Shown here piece after piece: positions 35,059-45,711 of a DNA stretch of 64,000 nucleotides. Origin of the DNA: Nymphaea colorata (taxonomy: Eukaryota; Streptophyta; Magnoliopsida; Nymphaeales; Nymphaeaceae); assembly GCF_008831285.2 (NCBI RefSeq), contig NC_045149.1, positions 3,215,500 to 3,279,499 on the forward strand. The letters are read 5' to 3'. The translations under genes were made by a program, and so were the position numbers. The notes beneath the pieces are model-generated. The model was not told the origin of the DNA, made no database searches, and saw nothing but the letters and a program-made list of their open reading frames with translations. How positions within the stretch are numbered: the stretch's first letter is position 1; every line of letters starts with the position of its first letter.

Positions 35059-35318
35059 CTATAATTTACATTATTCATTGCTGGATACAAATGGTGCTTG
35101 ATAAATAACAAACCACGTCAGGTCACAGTACAAGCATGTTTTTCAACCATATTGGCTCAATCGCTTTCATTCATTGGGATACCATATAAGGTTCTTGTCT
35201 TGTAGCCATTAGGTCACTGATGGCAGTACTAGTCAACTGAAATTTTCACTCCATGGCAGGTTTTCCCTTTTCCATTATTTAAACTACAAAGCAAGTGGGT
35301 AGCTGGAGTTCTGTCTAG
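35059..35318 (+). pseudogene. Flavin-containing monooxygenase fragment, 5' piece
   Basis: The first exon remnant (35059-35190) has YNLHYSLLDTNGA, two stops, YKHVFQP, a frame slip, then LAQSLSFIGIPYK. A 69-bp GT-AG intron (35191-35259) follows. The next exon starts at 35260 with VFPFPLFKLQSKWVAGVLSR. This matches the C-terminal half of plant FMOs (LAPSLSFVGIPWK..PFPLFELQSKW), enzymes that oxygenate S or N groups using FAD and NADPH. Dinucleotide-binding exons are not in the window. The second exon is cut at CTAGA by the copia element and resumes at 40178. Confidence 0.8.
35314..35318. repeat. CTAGA target-site duplication, left copy
   Basis: CTAGA at 35314-35318 equals CTAGA at 40173-40177. 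It bounds the copia element exactly at its TG and CA ends. Confidence 0.95.
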
Positions 35319-35623
35319 ATGTTTGATTGTGCTGAAAACAGAGTACGGGCAGGACGAGGTGAGAAAGAGAGAAGACAATTTTACGTGGTTCGGCTAATAG
35401 AGGGCTACATCCACGAACAGAGTGATCAATCTTTCCTTGATAGTTACATTTTGAATTACAATTGTTCTCTTCTTTATACAACAGAGGCTAAGAGTGTTTC
35501 AGCAGTTGCCTAAAATAAAGCAAACGTTAGTTCAACGTTCAAAAAACTGATTGAAGCACCTTCCTTATTCATTTAATTAATGAATAAGGCAATCAATCTC
35601 TCAACGTCATTTTATTTCTATCA
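35319..35623 (-). repeat. 3' LTR of the copia element (left copy)
   Basis: In coding orientation it runs from TGATAGAAATAAAATGACG to CACAATCAAACA. It shares the tail-to-tail motif ttcatttaattaatgaataaggcaatc with the right copy. It carries about 20 extra bases relative to it (gttcaaaaaactgattga). Confidence 0.92.
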
Positions 35624-35725
35624 CTCCCCCTCAAATGGGGAGTAGATGTTGTAACATCCCCATTTGTCAGTTGCGAGTTGTAGTTTTGTTTTTGTGACTC
35701 CTTTAGTTAAGGCATCAGCAGCTTA

Positions 35726-38700
35726 CTATACTTCGCTTATGTGAAGTGTTTTGATTTCTCCTGATTCAATTTTTTGTCTGACATAGTGACAATCAATTTT
35801 AATGTGCTTCAACCTTTCATGAAAGACAAGATTGGTGGAAATATATATGGCAGCTTGATTATCACAGAACATGTGCATGGGCTTTGAAACTTCAAGATTT
35901 AATTCTTCCATCACGTTCTTCATCCAAATGAGTTCACTGGTTCCTGCAGCCAATGTTCGATATTTTGCTTTTGCACTAGATCTAGCCATGATTTTTTGTT
36001 TCTTGCTTTTCTATGCTAGTAGATTTCCACCAACAAAACCACAATAACTTGTACTTGATTTTTTGTCGCTGATGTCTCCTGCCCAGTCTGCATCAATAAA
36101 TCCCACTATGTCTAAGTTCTGATTCCTTTTGTACAAAAGCCCTTGTCCTGGAGAGCCTTTGATGAATCAAAGAATGCGATTGGCAGCCTGCATGTGTGAT
36201 TCTCTTGGACTTTGCATATACCTGCTAATCACATTCACAACAAAAGAAATATTAGGTCTTGTGACAGATAAATAAATGAGATAACCAACTAGGTGTTGAA
36301 ATACTTCCTTGTTGACCTCTGGTTCATCCTCGCATGGTCCCAATTTGAGTTTTGCTTCAAAAGGAGTGTTGGTTGGACTCGCTTCCATCTTCCTAGTCTC
36401 TTTTAATATGTCTAGTGCATATTTTCTTTGATAGAGAAAAATGCCTTTATGTGATTGGGCTATCTCAATTCCCAGAAAGTACTTGAGTTTTCCTATGTCT
36501 TTTATATCAAATGTAGTTCTCAAGTAGTCTTTGAGATTATTTATGTTTTCAACATCATCACCTATCACAACTATATCATATACATAAATCAACACAATAG
36601 TGATGTGTTCTTCATGTTTCTTTATGAAAAGCGTGTTGTTTGAGTGACATTTGCGATATCCAAAGTTATCCAAAGCCTTGCTTAATTTTAAGTACCATGC
36701 TCTAGGAGATTGCTTCAGACCATAGATAGCCTTGTTGAGTCTACATACTTATTTTTTTCCTTCATCTGGATGCCCTGGAGGAAGTGCCATGCAGATCTCT
36801 TCACTAAGTTCACCTTGCAAAAAGACATTCTTCACATCCAGTTGGTGAAGTCCCCAGTTCAAGTTACAGACCAGAGATAATAGAATTCTCAAGGTGTTCA
36901 TTTTTGCCACAGGTGCGAAGGTTTCATCATAATGAAGTCCTTTTGTTTGAGTAAACCCTTTGGCTACTAGACGAGCTTTGTACCTTTCTAGTGAGCCGTC
37001 ACTCTTGTATTTGACTCTATAGTGCCATTTGCATCCAACTGCGCTTGTGTTTTTTGGTCTTGTAACTACCTGCCAAGTCTTGTTGTGCTTCATGGCTTCC
37101 AATTCTTCATCCATTGCCTTTCTCCATTTTGGATCTTTCTTAGCTTCTTGAAAAGTTTGAGGCTCATGAATTTTATCAAGACTCTTAATGAAGTTGCCAT
37201 GTTTAGCAGAGATCTGATTATAAGAAACAAAATTACTAATGGGGTAGTGACTGAAGGAGTAAGCTTCATAATCAGCTAAATGAAAAGCCACTCTTCGGTT
37301 CTCTCAGATCTTCTAAGATGCCCATTAGGAGGTTCCTCATTCTCAGTGGAGATGATTTGTTCTTGATTTTCAGTGAAACTTTCTGTTTCTAGATGAGTCT
37401 CTTTTGTGACTTGTTCATCAATGACGGTAAAAAATAAATCGTCAAAGTCATCCAAGTTGGAAGATCTAGACTCCTCCTATCCTCTACTACAATTATTGAT
37501 TCCAAAGTAGGGTAGTTTCTGATTGAATTGAACATCAAGAGATATATAAATTTTCTTAGAAATAGGATCGAAGCATACATACCCTTTGCTTTGTGAGTTG
37601 TAACCAACAAAGACACATTTGATTGAGCGATGACTTAATTTGTCTCTTTTTGCATGATGCAGCCACACATGAACCACATAGCCAAACACACGCGAATGAT
37701 CAAGTTTCGGTTCATGCCTTATAAGTTTTCCAATCAGACTCGCATAATGGAGGTACCTACTGGGAGTTCTATTAATGACATAGCAAGCAATCGAGACAAC
37801 ATATTTTCAATAATTTTTAGGTACATCCATTTGGAATAACATGCTCCTAGCTACTTCTAATAAATGTCTATTTTTTCTTTCAGACACACCATTTTGTTAA
37901 GGTGTGTCAACATGGGACGTTTGATGTTGTATGCCATGCTCGTCTAAGAAGATTTTAAAACTAGTGTTTTGAACTCAGTACCATTATCAAACCTAAAGAA
38001 TTTTCTTTTGTGGTTATACTGCACTTCAACCATCTTATAAAAAGTTTGAAAGTAAGAGAGTACCTCTGATTTGTTTTTCATGAAATAAACCCAAGTGGAT
38101 CTAGAGAAATCGTCAATAAACGTAACATAGTATCTAAATTCATCCAAAGAATCTATAAGCACAGGACCCCAACAATAAGAGTGAATAAGATCAAAAGGTT
38201 AGAATCTGATAAAGAAAACTTTGGTCTGGTCATTCTAGCAAATTTGCAAATATCACATGTATGATTATCGAAATAATGCTTGAGAAATAAATGATTCAAA
38301 ATTGCAGAAGACGGATGACCCATCCGTTGATGCCAAATCTCTCCCTCATTCAAGGTAGTCACATTCAAGGCTTGATCAAGAGCTTTAACTTGGTAGAGTC
38401 CATTGACTAGGTGTCCCTCACCAATCATTGTTTTGAGTCTTCCGATCCTAAAATACAACGCTAGTAGCAGAAAAAACCACATTGCAGTCCAATTCTTTGG
38501 TAATTTTGGCTACTGACAACAGGTTAATTTGTGTTCACACATTATAAGAACTTCAATTAGTATAATTTTTGTTAAAAGAAATCTAATCCTCCTTTTCCTT
38601 TGACAGCAATGGGTGCACTATTGACTACAACAACTGGTCCAATGCCATCAATAGAATGAGGAGAATAGAGAAGAACAGATTGGTTATCCATATGATGAGT

Positions 38701-39801
38701 GGCTCCCGAGTCAACTATCCAATGAATGCAAGAATTAAGAGAAGTAGCGCAAGTCATACCTTTAGCTTGATCTGAAGTGTTGATGGTGATTCCTGCAATC
38801 TTTTTTGCTTGGAGTCCCTTTATCATTTCAGTGAGAGTCTCCAAAGTGATAGGATTGTCTGACGAGGAGGCCATGAGGCTGGTCTGATTGTTCTCCCTTT
38901 TAACCATCCCTTTTGAAGTTGTCTTGGTGGCATGATTCATCCCCCTGTCCGGTTTTCCATGAAGGAACCAACAAGTTTCATGTGAGTGACCAGTTCTTTT
39001 ACAATGACTGCATTTAGTTTTTCTTCCCTCCTCACGTTTGATCCTAAAGTTCCTGCCATCTATACCTTGATTGTTTGTAGCAAAGGCCACCTTTTCATCA
39101 TTGGATACTTCTTGACTGCTGTAGTTGAGAGTACCCATAGCTTTTCTTCTTGACTCTTCTCGCATGAGAAGTGCACAAACAGAACTTAGAGAAGGCAGCT
39201 CATATGCCATGAGAATTTGACTACGAAGATTCTCATAGTCATTTGGTAGACCAGCAAGAATATCAAAAATACGCTCTTACTCTTGTTGCTTCTTGGCTTT
39301 AGAAAGATCAGTGGTCAATGAAGCATGAATGTCCATCTCATCCCAAATTCCTTTGAAGGTACCAATATATTCACTAATAGGAGTTGTCCCTTTCATTAGA
39401 CTTCCTTTACTTTGAGACAACTGGTACATGCGAGCAATATTATATTGCTCACCATAAAGGCCTTTGGTGGCTTGCCATACCTCCTCTGCGGTGTCTAAAA
39501 AATTAAAACAAGATGTTATATTGGGATCCATCAAATTGATGAGCCAAGACGCAAGGGTAAGATTGGTTGATCGCCACTCACCATAATTCAGATCATTGAG
39601 TGGTGGTCTCTTTGAGGTACCATCAATGTACCCAAGTTTAGACTTTCCACTGAGGAATCAGGTGACAGCCTTAGACCAAGGTAAATAATTGAAGCCATCA
39701 AGCAAGGTATTAGTAATCTTAAGATTGGGCTTACTCGTGTACAACAAGTTTGTGCAATGATCCATCACTGCCTTGTATGATAGGGTGCTGTTCTTTGTCA
39801 T
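35726..39801 (-). pseudogene. Copia gag-pol polyprotein (degenerate)
   Basis: Start Met at 39799-39801 (MTKNSTLSYKAV). Gag has the typical YLPWSKAV segment and a zinc knuckle CSHCKRTGHSHETC (about 38980-39030). Protease is WIVDSGATHHM (about 38700-38730). The integrase zinc finger WHQRMGHPS..CDICKFA lies within 38153-38482, and the core YVTFIDDFSRSTWVYF..FRFDNGTEF within 37944-38162. Reverse transcriptase has CKWHYRVKYKSDGSLERYKA and QLDVKNVFLQG (36749-37291), then YVYDIVV, where the family has YVDD (36167-36673). RNase H has SSAKAKYRTLAAGTSELIW (35726-35989). About six breaks interrupt it. Confidence 0.92.
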
Positions 39802-39876
39802 GTTTTGCTCCCCTTTCCTGCTCCATAGGTTCTTGCTCCTTAGGATTGATTTACTGCCTCAGGATGAATGTTTACT

Positions 39877-39888
39877 GCTCTGATACCA
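39877..39888 (-). promoter_or_regulatory. Primer-binding site of the copia element
   Basis: The complement reads TGGTATCAGAGC and directly follows the 5' LTR in coding orientation. It is the same initiator tRNA-Met site as in the TRIM-like element at 859-870. Confidence 0.94.
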
Positions 39889-40172
39889 TGTTCAATTGTG
39901 TTGAAAACAGAGAACGGGCAGGATGAGGTGAGAAAGAGAGAAGACAATTTAACATGGTTCGGCTAATAGAAGCCTACATCCACGAACAGAGTGATCGATC
40001 TTTCCTTGTTAATTACATTTTGAATTACAATCGTTCTCTTCTTTATACAATAGAGGCTAAGAGCATTTCAGCAGTTTCCTAAAATAAAGAGAACGTTAGT
40101 TCAAGCACCTTCCTTATTCATTTAATTAATGAATAAGGCAATCGATCTCTCAACGTCATTTTATTTTGATCA
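39889..40172 (-). repeat. 5' LTR of the copia element (right copy)
   Basis: 284 bp, matching 35319-35623 with many substitutions and an 18-20 base length difference. It is followed by CTAGA at 40173-40177. Confidence 0.92.
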
Positions 40173-40330
40173 CTAGACGTATTTCACTTCCACTTAAGCA
40201 GGACATGCTGGAAGATGTAGAAACTTATTACTCGTAGATTGAAGCCGCAGGATATCCCATGGGTTATGATATTTCAAAGTACCAAGTAAGTCCAAACTTT
40301 CCTGTAATGAAGAAGCCTTTCATATCATGG
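40173..40330 (+). pseudogene. Flavin-containing monooxygenase fragment, 3' piece
   Basis: With the duplicated CTAGA counted once, the frame from 35260-35318 runs straight on as RRISLPLKQDMLEDVETYYS, a stop, then IEAAGYPMGYDISKYQ. Plant FMOs have the equivalent region (SGRxxLPSxEEMxxDVExxYxxLEAAGxPKRYTHN). The text ends with a gtaagt donor-like sequence at about 40285-40290. No further FMO exon was recognised downstream. Confidence 0.75.
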
Positions 40331-41579
40331 TAAGTCTATGTCAAAGCAGGAAGCATCGATGAAGTTTGGAGGACCTTCTAATTACTGACCTACTCAAGCA
40401 TAACTCAGTGGAAAGCTGTTCAGCTCGCTTTTTATTGTGCACTATGTTCTCAAGCAAAATACCTGCTATGAATTGGACGAAAAATGTCGTAAGCATAGGG
40501 CAAATGTATAGGGCTGGCTGATTGAAGCTTGGTAGCTCTCTGTCTCTCTCTCTCCATACATGCATATACATATATATATATATATATATATAAGCATATT
40601 AGGGGGACCAATATCTTTTGTTTATATTTGGTAGGCTTGGACTAGGTAGTAGTTGGGATAGGACATTGAGTTAGTCAATGAAATGAGTTCACTGTAATGT
40701 TGTTGTTCATCACATTTAGGTTTTAGCCATCATATGTGCACATGTACTTGATTCTTGGTGTTTCATTAAGCTGATAAAATATTGTGTTCGGTCATCCTTA
40801 GGTGAACTTACAATGTGTTTCAATGAAGAAACAGAAAATGCTACTGAGATTGCAATTTCTGTGACATATAATGGGCAAGTATTTCTTGAAGCTTCATTTA
40901 CGTTTTCTTGACATCCAGATATGTTTTAATATTTTTAATTTTTGCTCTAATCAGCTTGACTTTCTGCATAGATAACATTTTTGCAATACAACATTTGCAT
41001 CGGTGCACTAGATTGTCCAATATCACTCAATTACATAAGAATATTGCAAAGGTCACACGAGGTAAATTGTATACTTGGATTATCATGGGTTTCTTGTTAT
41101 CTTCGGTGCAGTTAAGAGTTTTCGTTGAATTTGTTTGTGGATCTTGTTTTTCCTTTGCTACAAAAATTAGTTTGTATTTGATGTTTTTCTATTAATTTTA
41201 ATTTGTATTTTGGGTTTTTTGCATTGTATTTTGGTTGTATGAGCATTTGGTTTAGAATATAAGAAATCATCAAGTCTGTACAAGAAGGTTTAGGAACAAA
41301 GTTCCATCGGTGAGAAAAATCACTGGTATGGGTCAAATTTGGGGCTTCTACTGATAGAGATACACACTAGCAACAAAAGCCAGAAGTATAGGTCCCTCAA
41401 GCAGGGATGACAAATTCACTGCTATAGCCAATTCCGACAAGCATATATGCTAACAAGGGAGTGGTTTGCTGGTTTAAATCTTGTAAGTTTTTTATGATAA
41501 GGGTAAAGTTTAACTATACCAAGCCTTACCTTGAGAATGTTAACATTGCCATGGAATCAATCATATAAGAAAAAGAAGC
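40331..41579. other. Region without recognised gene; one exon-like piece
   Basis: (TA)n lies at 40570-40592. At 40802-40911 a splice-acceptor-like ttag is followed by a frame reading CFNEETENATEIAISVTYNG and ending FLEASFTFS plus stop, which looks protein-like but is not recognised. The rest is AT-rich. Confidence 0.35.
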
Positions 41580-44500
41580 ACAATGAGGCACAAACTTTTA
41601 AGTGGTTCAATGATTTAGCAATTCCAATATGTTTAATGGCATGTAGTATTTCTTTGGAGGAGCTTTTTGTGACAAGTATATCATCAACATATACAAGGAT
41701 AAGAATCTTATGGAAGCATTATTAATAACAAACCATGATGAATCTGCTCGTGACTCATGAAAGCAAAAAGCTAATAAATAATCTCTAAGTTGCTGGAACC
41801 AAGAACGGGGAGCTTGTTTCAATCCATAAATATTTTTAATGAAGATGACAGAAGCTTTCCTCTTTTTATTCAAATCCTAGAGGTTGGGTCATGTAAACCT
41901 TTTCATTTAGTGTCCCATGAAGGAAGCATTGTTCACATCAAGTTGTTGAAACTGCCAACCAAAACTCATTGCAAATAACTTTATTTTGATTAGATCAAAC
42001 ATGAGAAACTTGTTTTCATCCTCAGATAGCTTTATAGAGACGACAAACAAACTTTCCTCCTGGAAGCTAGACTTGTATACCTTTTCATTTAGTGTCCCAT
42101 GAAGGAAAGCATTGTCCATGTTGAGCTGTTGAACCTACCAAACAATACTTGTATAAAAAGATAATACAAGCCTGATGGTGGCAGGCTTGACAACTAGTGA
42201 GAATGTTTCTCCATAATTGACTCATTCTTTTTAGCTGAATCCATTTGGCAACCAGGCAGACTATATCAAGATATGGTTTCATCAACATGCCTTTCAACTT
42301 TAGAAACCCATTAGGAACCAACAACATTTGAGAACTTTTCCACTGGGAAGAGGGTCCACGTTCCATTCCTTTTTTAGGGCAGTTATTTGTTTTATCATGA
42401 CTTGTTTCCATTTTGGATGCCAAAGATCTTCTTCATAAGTCAAAGGCATAGTTTCTTTGTCCTTTGTTAAATGCTTTTGGCTCTAGAACAACTTTGGTAT
42501 TATAGTGTTGTCGGTACTTCTTGTCACCATAAGTTCCATTTGAATAAGTTGAACTAGCTCTCTTGGTGGACCATAAAGACCAGCAACAAGTTGTAGACCA
42601 GAGGTCAAGCTTGGCACTAGGCCAGGTAAAGAGCATGTTGAGAAGAACAGTTTATGGGTGAGCTCAAAATTGGAACTGAGTTTCAATTTTGATTTGATTT
42701 GAAAATAGTTGATTGTAATCAACAAATGAAGAACCATGAGGAAGATATATTGATTTGCAGTTGTTTTAAGGTTTGAGTCTCATGTTTCTGTCTTGGTTGC
42801 CTTATAAGATTTGACCCAAGCATCCATCTCTTTAATTGTGACTGGAATTTTGTTTTGCTCATCTAAAAAATTTTCCTCATCAAATAACACTTGCCTAGAC
42901 ACGAATTGCCTTCGAGTAATCGGGTCATAATTGTTGCACCCTTTGTAATTGACGTCATACTCAATATAAACACATGCTGCACATGCTCTCGATCACGGTT
43001 ATTGTTTGTGTTTACAGTGGGGAGATAAAGGAGGAAAATAATGCAAATGAAAACCTTCAAAAGATCATAACTGGGCAACTTTCTGAAAAGAAGTTCAAAA
43101 GGGTTTTCTCACCAGTGGTAGAACATGGAACATGATTTATCAAATAAACTTAAGTATGGAATGCAATCAACCCAAATTTTAAAGGCATTGAGGCATGCAC
43201 AAGCATAGACAAGCTGATTACTATGACAAGTCGATACCTTCACTCAACAGTGCCATTATGCTCAAGGGTCCATGGGCATGATATCCATCTTTGGTATTAC
43301 TAGTGGCTAATGACTTCCAAAACTCACACCAAGAAATTCAATGCCGCCATCACTATAAAGGATTTTAATTTTAGCGTCAAGCTAATTTTTGACGGTGGTT
43401 TTGAAGTTCATATTGGCATGGGTACACATCTATTTTTTTTTTCTCAGTCGGAGACAACCACCAAATTGGAGAATTCATCAAACATTAGAAAATAGAGTTG
43501 AAAGCCTTCCATAGACGTTTAAATGGCCCCAAACATTAGCATGTAAAATTGCCGAAGGACCTTTAGCAGACAGACCAGATCTATCAAAACTAAGTCTATG
43601 ATGCCTGCTCATAGCACATCCAAAGACCTTCGCATGATCGTTCTTTCCTTTGTTCGAAATAAATTTATGCATCTCAATTAAACTAACTATCTGGGCATTG
43701 GCATGTGCCACTCTTTGTAGTAGAAAACACAAACTTTTTCCTTGACCTTCTACAATGAATGCTCTAAAGGACGTCTTTGGCCATAGATACAAGCATTCTC
43801 TAAAGAGTTCCCTTCAGAGGAGTGATCTTTGTCTCCCAGTTTTTAACAAGAAAACCATTGTGATCAAACATCAACCAACAGTTATTGTCCTTAGCAAACT
43901 GAGCAACTAAGATGAGATTTTGAGCAATTGAAGGCACATGCAAAACAATATTTAGTTTGAACACAGGGTAAAATAGCCTTACCCGAGTTAGCCATTTGCA
44001 GCTATTATTTATTGCCAACAATTAGACCATCATAACGATCATATCCTCGCTTATGTGAAAGCTTTCCAGCATCAAATGTGACATGACATGAGCTGGTGTC
44101 AGGAATCGATGCTGATTCATGGGAAGGATCTAGAAGAAAGCATCGAAGGCTTTCAGTATATCATGGCATGTTTGGGCTGAATGACCTTTTTGCTCATGAA
44201 ACCAGCAAACCACCTGACTTTGATTCTGGTTCTGTCCACCATCCTGCTTAGAATCATTTGAATTCTTTCCTCCTCCAAAACCTTGTCTTCCTCCTCTAAA
44301 TCGGCTACCATGACCTCTATAATTACCATGCCTTCATCCACATTGGCCAGAGAAGATAACGGATGAAGTAGTGGTGGTGGATTCCATTGGAGGGTTAGAC
44401 TCGAGCATCTGAAGTCTCTTTTCTTGATCAATTAATAGGTCAAAAGGATTAGGGAATCAAGGAAGCGCTTTTAAAGGAAGCCAGTGAGTCCAAGCAAAAA

Positions 44501-44990
44501 GTTGGTAATAGATTTATATCCCATTTTAGTGTTTTCAAGCTTTGTTTTCAAATGCAAAATACGAAGGTTTTGTTGAGAAGCAAGTCTTTTCCCATGCTAG
44601 CAGTAGGAATGTTACTTCTTTGTCCCAAAATAGCCTATGAAAAATTAGCCTTGATCAAACTCAAAAGTTAGTTGATACGCCCTTTTCGATGAATCAAGCT
44701 CAGGATTAGGTCTCTTTACCTTGCCTTCAACAAGGAATTCATCAGGCAGAGGACATGATCATTCACATACTTCATCAAATCATGGATAAACATGATGGAT
44801 TTGATTGGAAACTTCTCCTAGTGGATAGCTAAGGCTGCCCTGCCCCTTTACAACTTGGAAAAATTCCCTTTGCTAGGGCAAAGGTTGTTGCCAAAAATAT
44901 CATTGGCAGCGGCTTCTTCGGATATTAGCAAAGGCGGAAGTCATTATGAAAATGCTTTTAGCAGTGATTGATGTCACCTCCAACACCCCC
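41580..44990 (-). pseudogene. Second Ty1/copia element, heavily decayed
   Basis: Minus-strand remains are in copia order. The gag zinc-knuckle region is near 44190-44220 (CWFHEQKGHSAQTC, with the second Cys replaced). A protease and integrase zinc area lies near 43480-44020. Reverse transcriptase lies at 41580-42430, with IYGLKQAPRSWFQQL (41607-41873) and a YVDDILVT motif near 41670-41700. No RNase H and no LTR pair were found, so it is truncated at the RNase H side. Stops and frame changes occur every 50-100 codons. Confidence 0.75.
41898..42139 (-). repeat. Internal duplication in the copia reverse transcriptase
   Basis: About 60 bases at 41898-41956 recur at 42080-42139, roughly 182 bases apart (both contain tttagtgtcccatgaagga). 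They encode the QLDVNNAFLHG-type reverse transcriptase segment twice. It arose after the element died or was one of the lesions that killed it. Confidence 0.8.
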
Positions 44991-45020
44991 CCCCCCCGGG
45001 CGGGCCCAATTTTTTTTTTC
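44986..45020. repeat. Homopolymer block C12-GGGCGGGCCC-AA-T10
   Basis: Twelve C residues run into gggcgggccc and then a T run, at the edge of the decayed copia element. It has an unusual composition for this AT-rich window. Confidence 0.9.
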
Positions 45021-45160
45021 TTGAGATTGAACCAATGCTTCATATATAGCAAGTAAACCTGTTTTTTTGCATTTGAAAGGAGGGTGGTTTCAAGTAGATA
45101 ATCTACATTGGTACGCTTTATTCTGAAACCTGACATAAAAAGGTCAAATTTTACAAGCAA

Positions 45161-45711
45161 ACGAGCTGGAAAGTATACAATTTATAATTTATAATTATCT
45201 TCTCAAAATCCCTCCTCTCTTAGTATTTCGAATATCTCTGCCTTTCAAAAAATTGGCCAAATTGATTCCACAATGCTTTCAAAAATAAAATATGCCCCTC
45301 AATTTGCTGAGTTAGCATTTATCTAATTCAAGCAATATTTTATTTTAACAAAAATCAGCTCATCAAAGGTTAATTTTTTAACTATCTCTGTTGTTACCAT
45401 ATAAGAGCTTGTATCTTGGATATGGTATATCCTTACTGTTGCAGAATATGAACAGTCGCATGATAAGGCAAGTGATTGGGAACTGTTTTTTATGAATTAA
45501 ATTATAAGTTTGACATGTTACACTTTCAATGCATAATGAGTTTGAACATTTGTGTTGCTATCATCTAAAGGGTGTGCCTACGCAGCCAAACTCAAATTCC
45601 AAATTTTTTGCTACTTCCTATGAGATGCTCAAGTTTTTGGTGGAGGGTGCTAATGTCAATGCTCCTCATGGTCAAGTTACTATTTAGAGCACTTATTATC
45701 CAGTTAGCTTA
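45161..45711. other. Spacer with a weak ankyrin-like piece
   Basis: Mostly AT-rich. A plus-strand stretch at about 45580-45690 translates as YEMLKFLVEGANVNAPHGQ, slightly like an ankyrin repeat. It is too short to call a gene. Confidence 0.3.

Larger units (their letters stand above)
35319..40172 (-). mobile_element. Ty1/copia retrotransposon (4.85 kb), complete ends
   Basis: The LTRs are 35319-35623 (305 bp) and 39889-40172 (284 bp), with perfect CTAGA duplications. On the minus strand a primer-binding site abuts the right LTR (39877-39888), a gag-pol polyprotein runs from 39801 to 35726, and a purine tract (35624-35632) abuts the left LTR. Domain order is gag, protease, integrase, reverse transcriptase, RNase H, the copia order. 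The LTRs have diverged visibly and the polyprotein has stops and frameshifts, so it is an old dead copy. It was inserted into an FMO exon. Confidence 0.95.

Noticed and set aside
40331-40420. Continuation of the FMO coding region
   Set aside because: Frames after the gtaagt site do not show the expected FMO C-terminal residues.
45580-45690. Ankyrin-repeat gene
   Set aside because: Only one partial motif (LVEGANVNAP) and no adjacent repeats; chance cannot be excluded.
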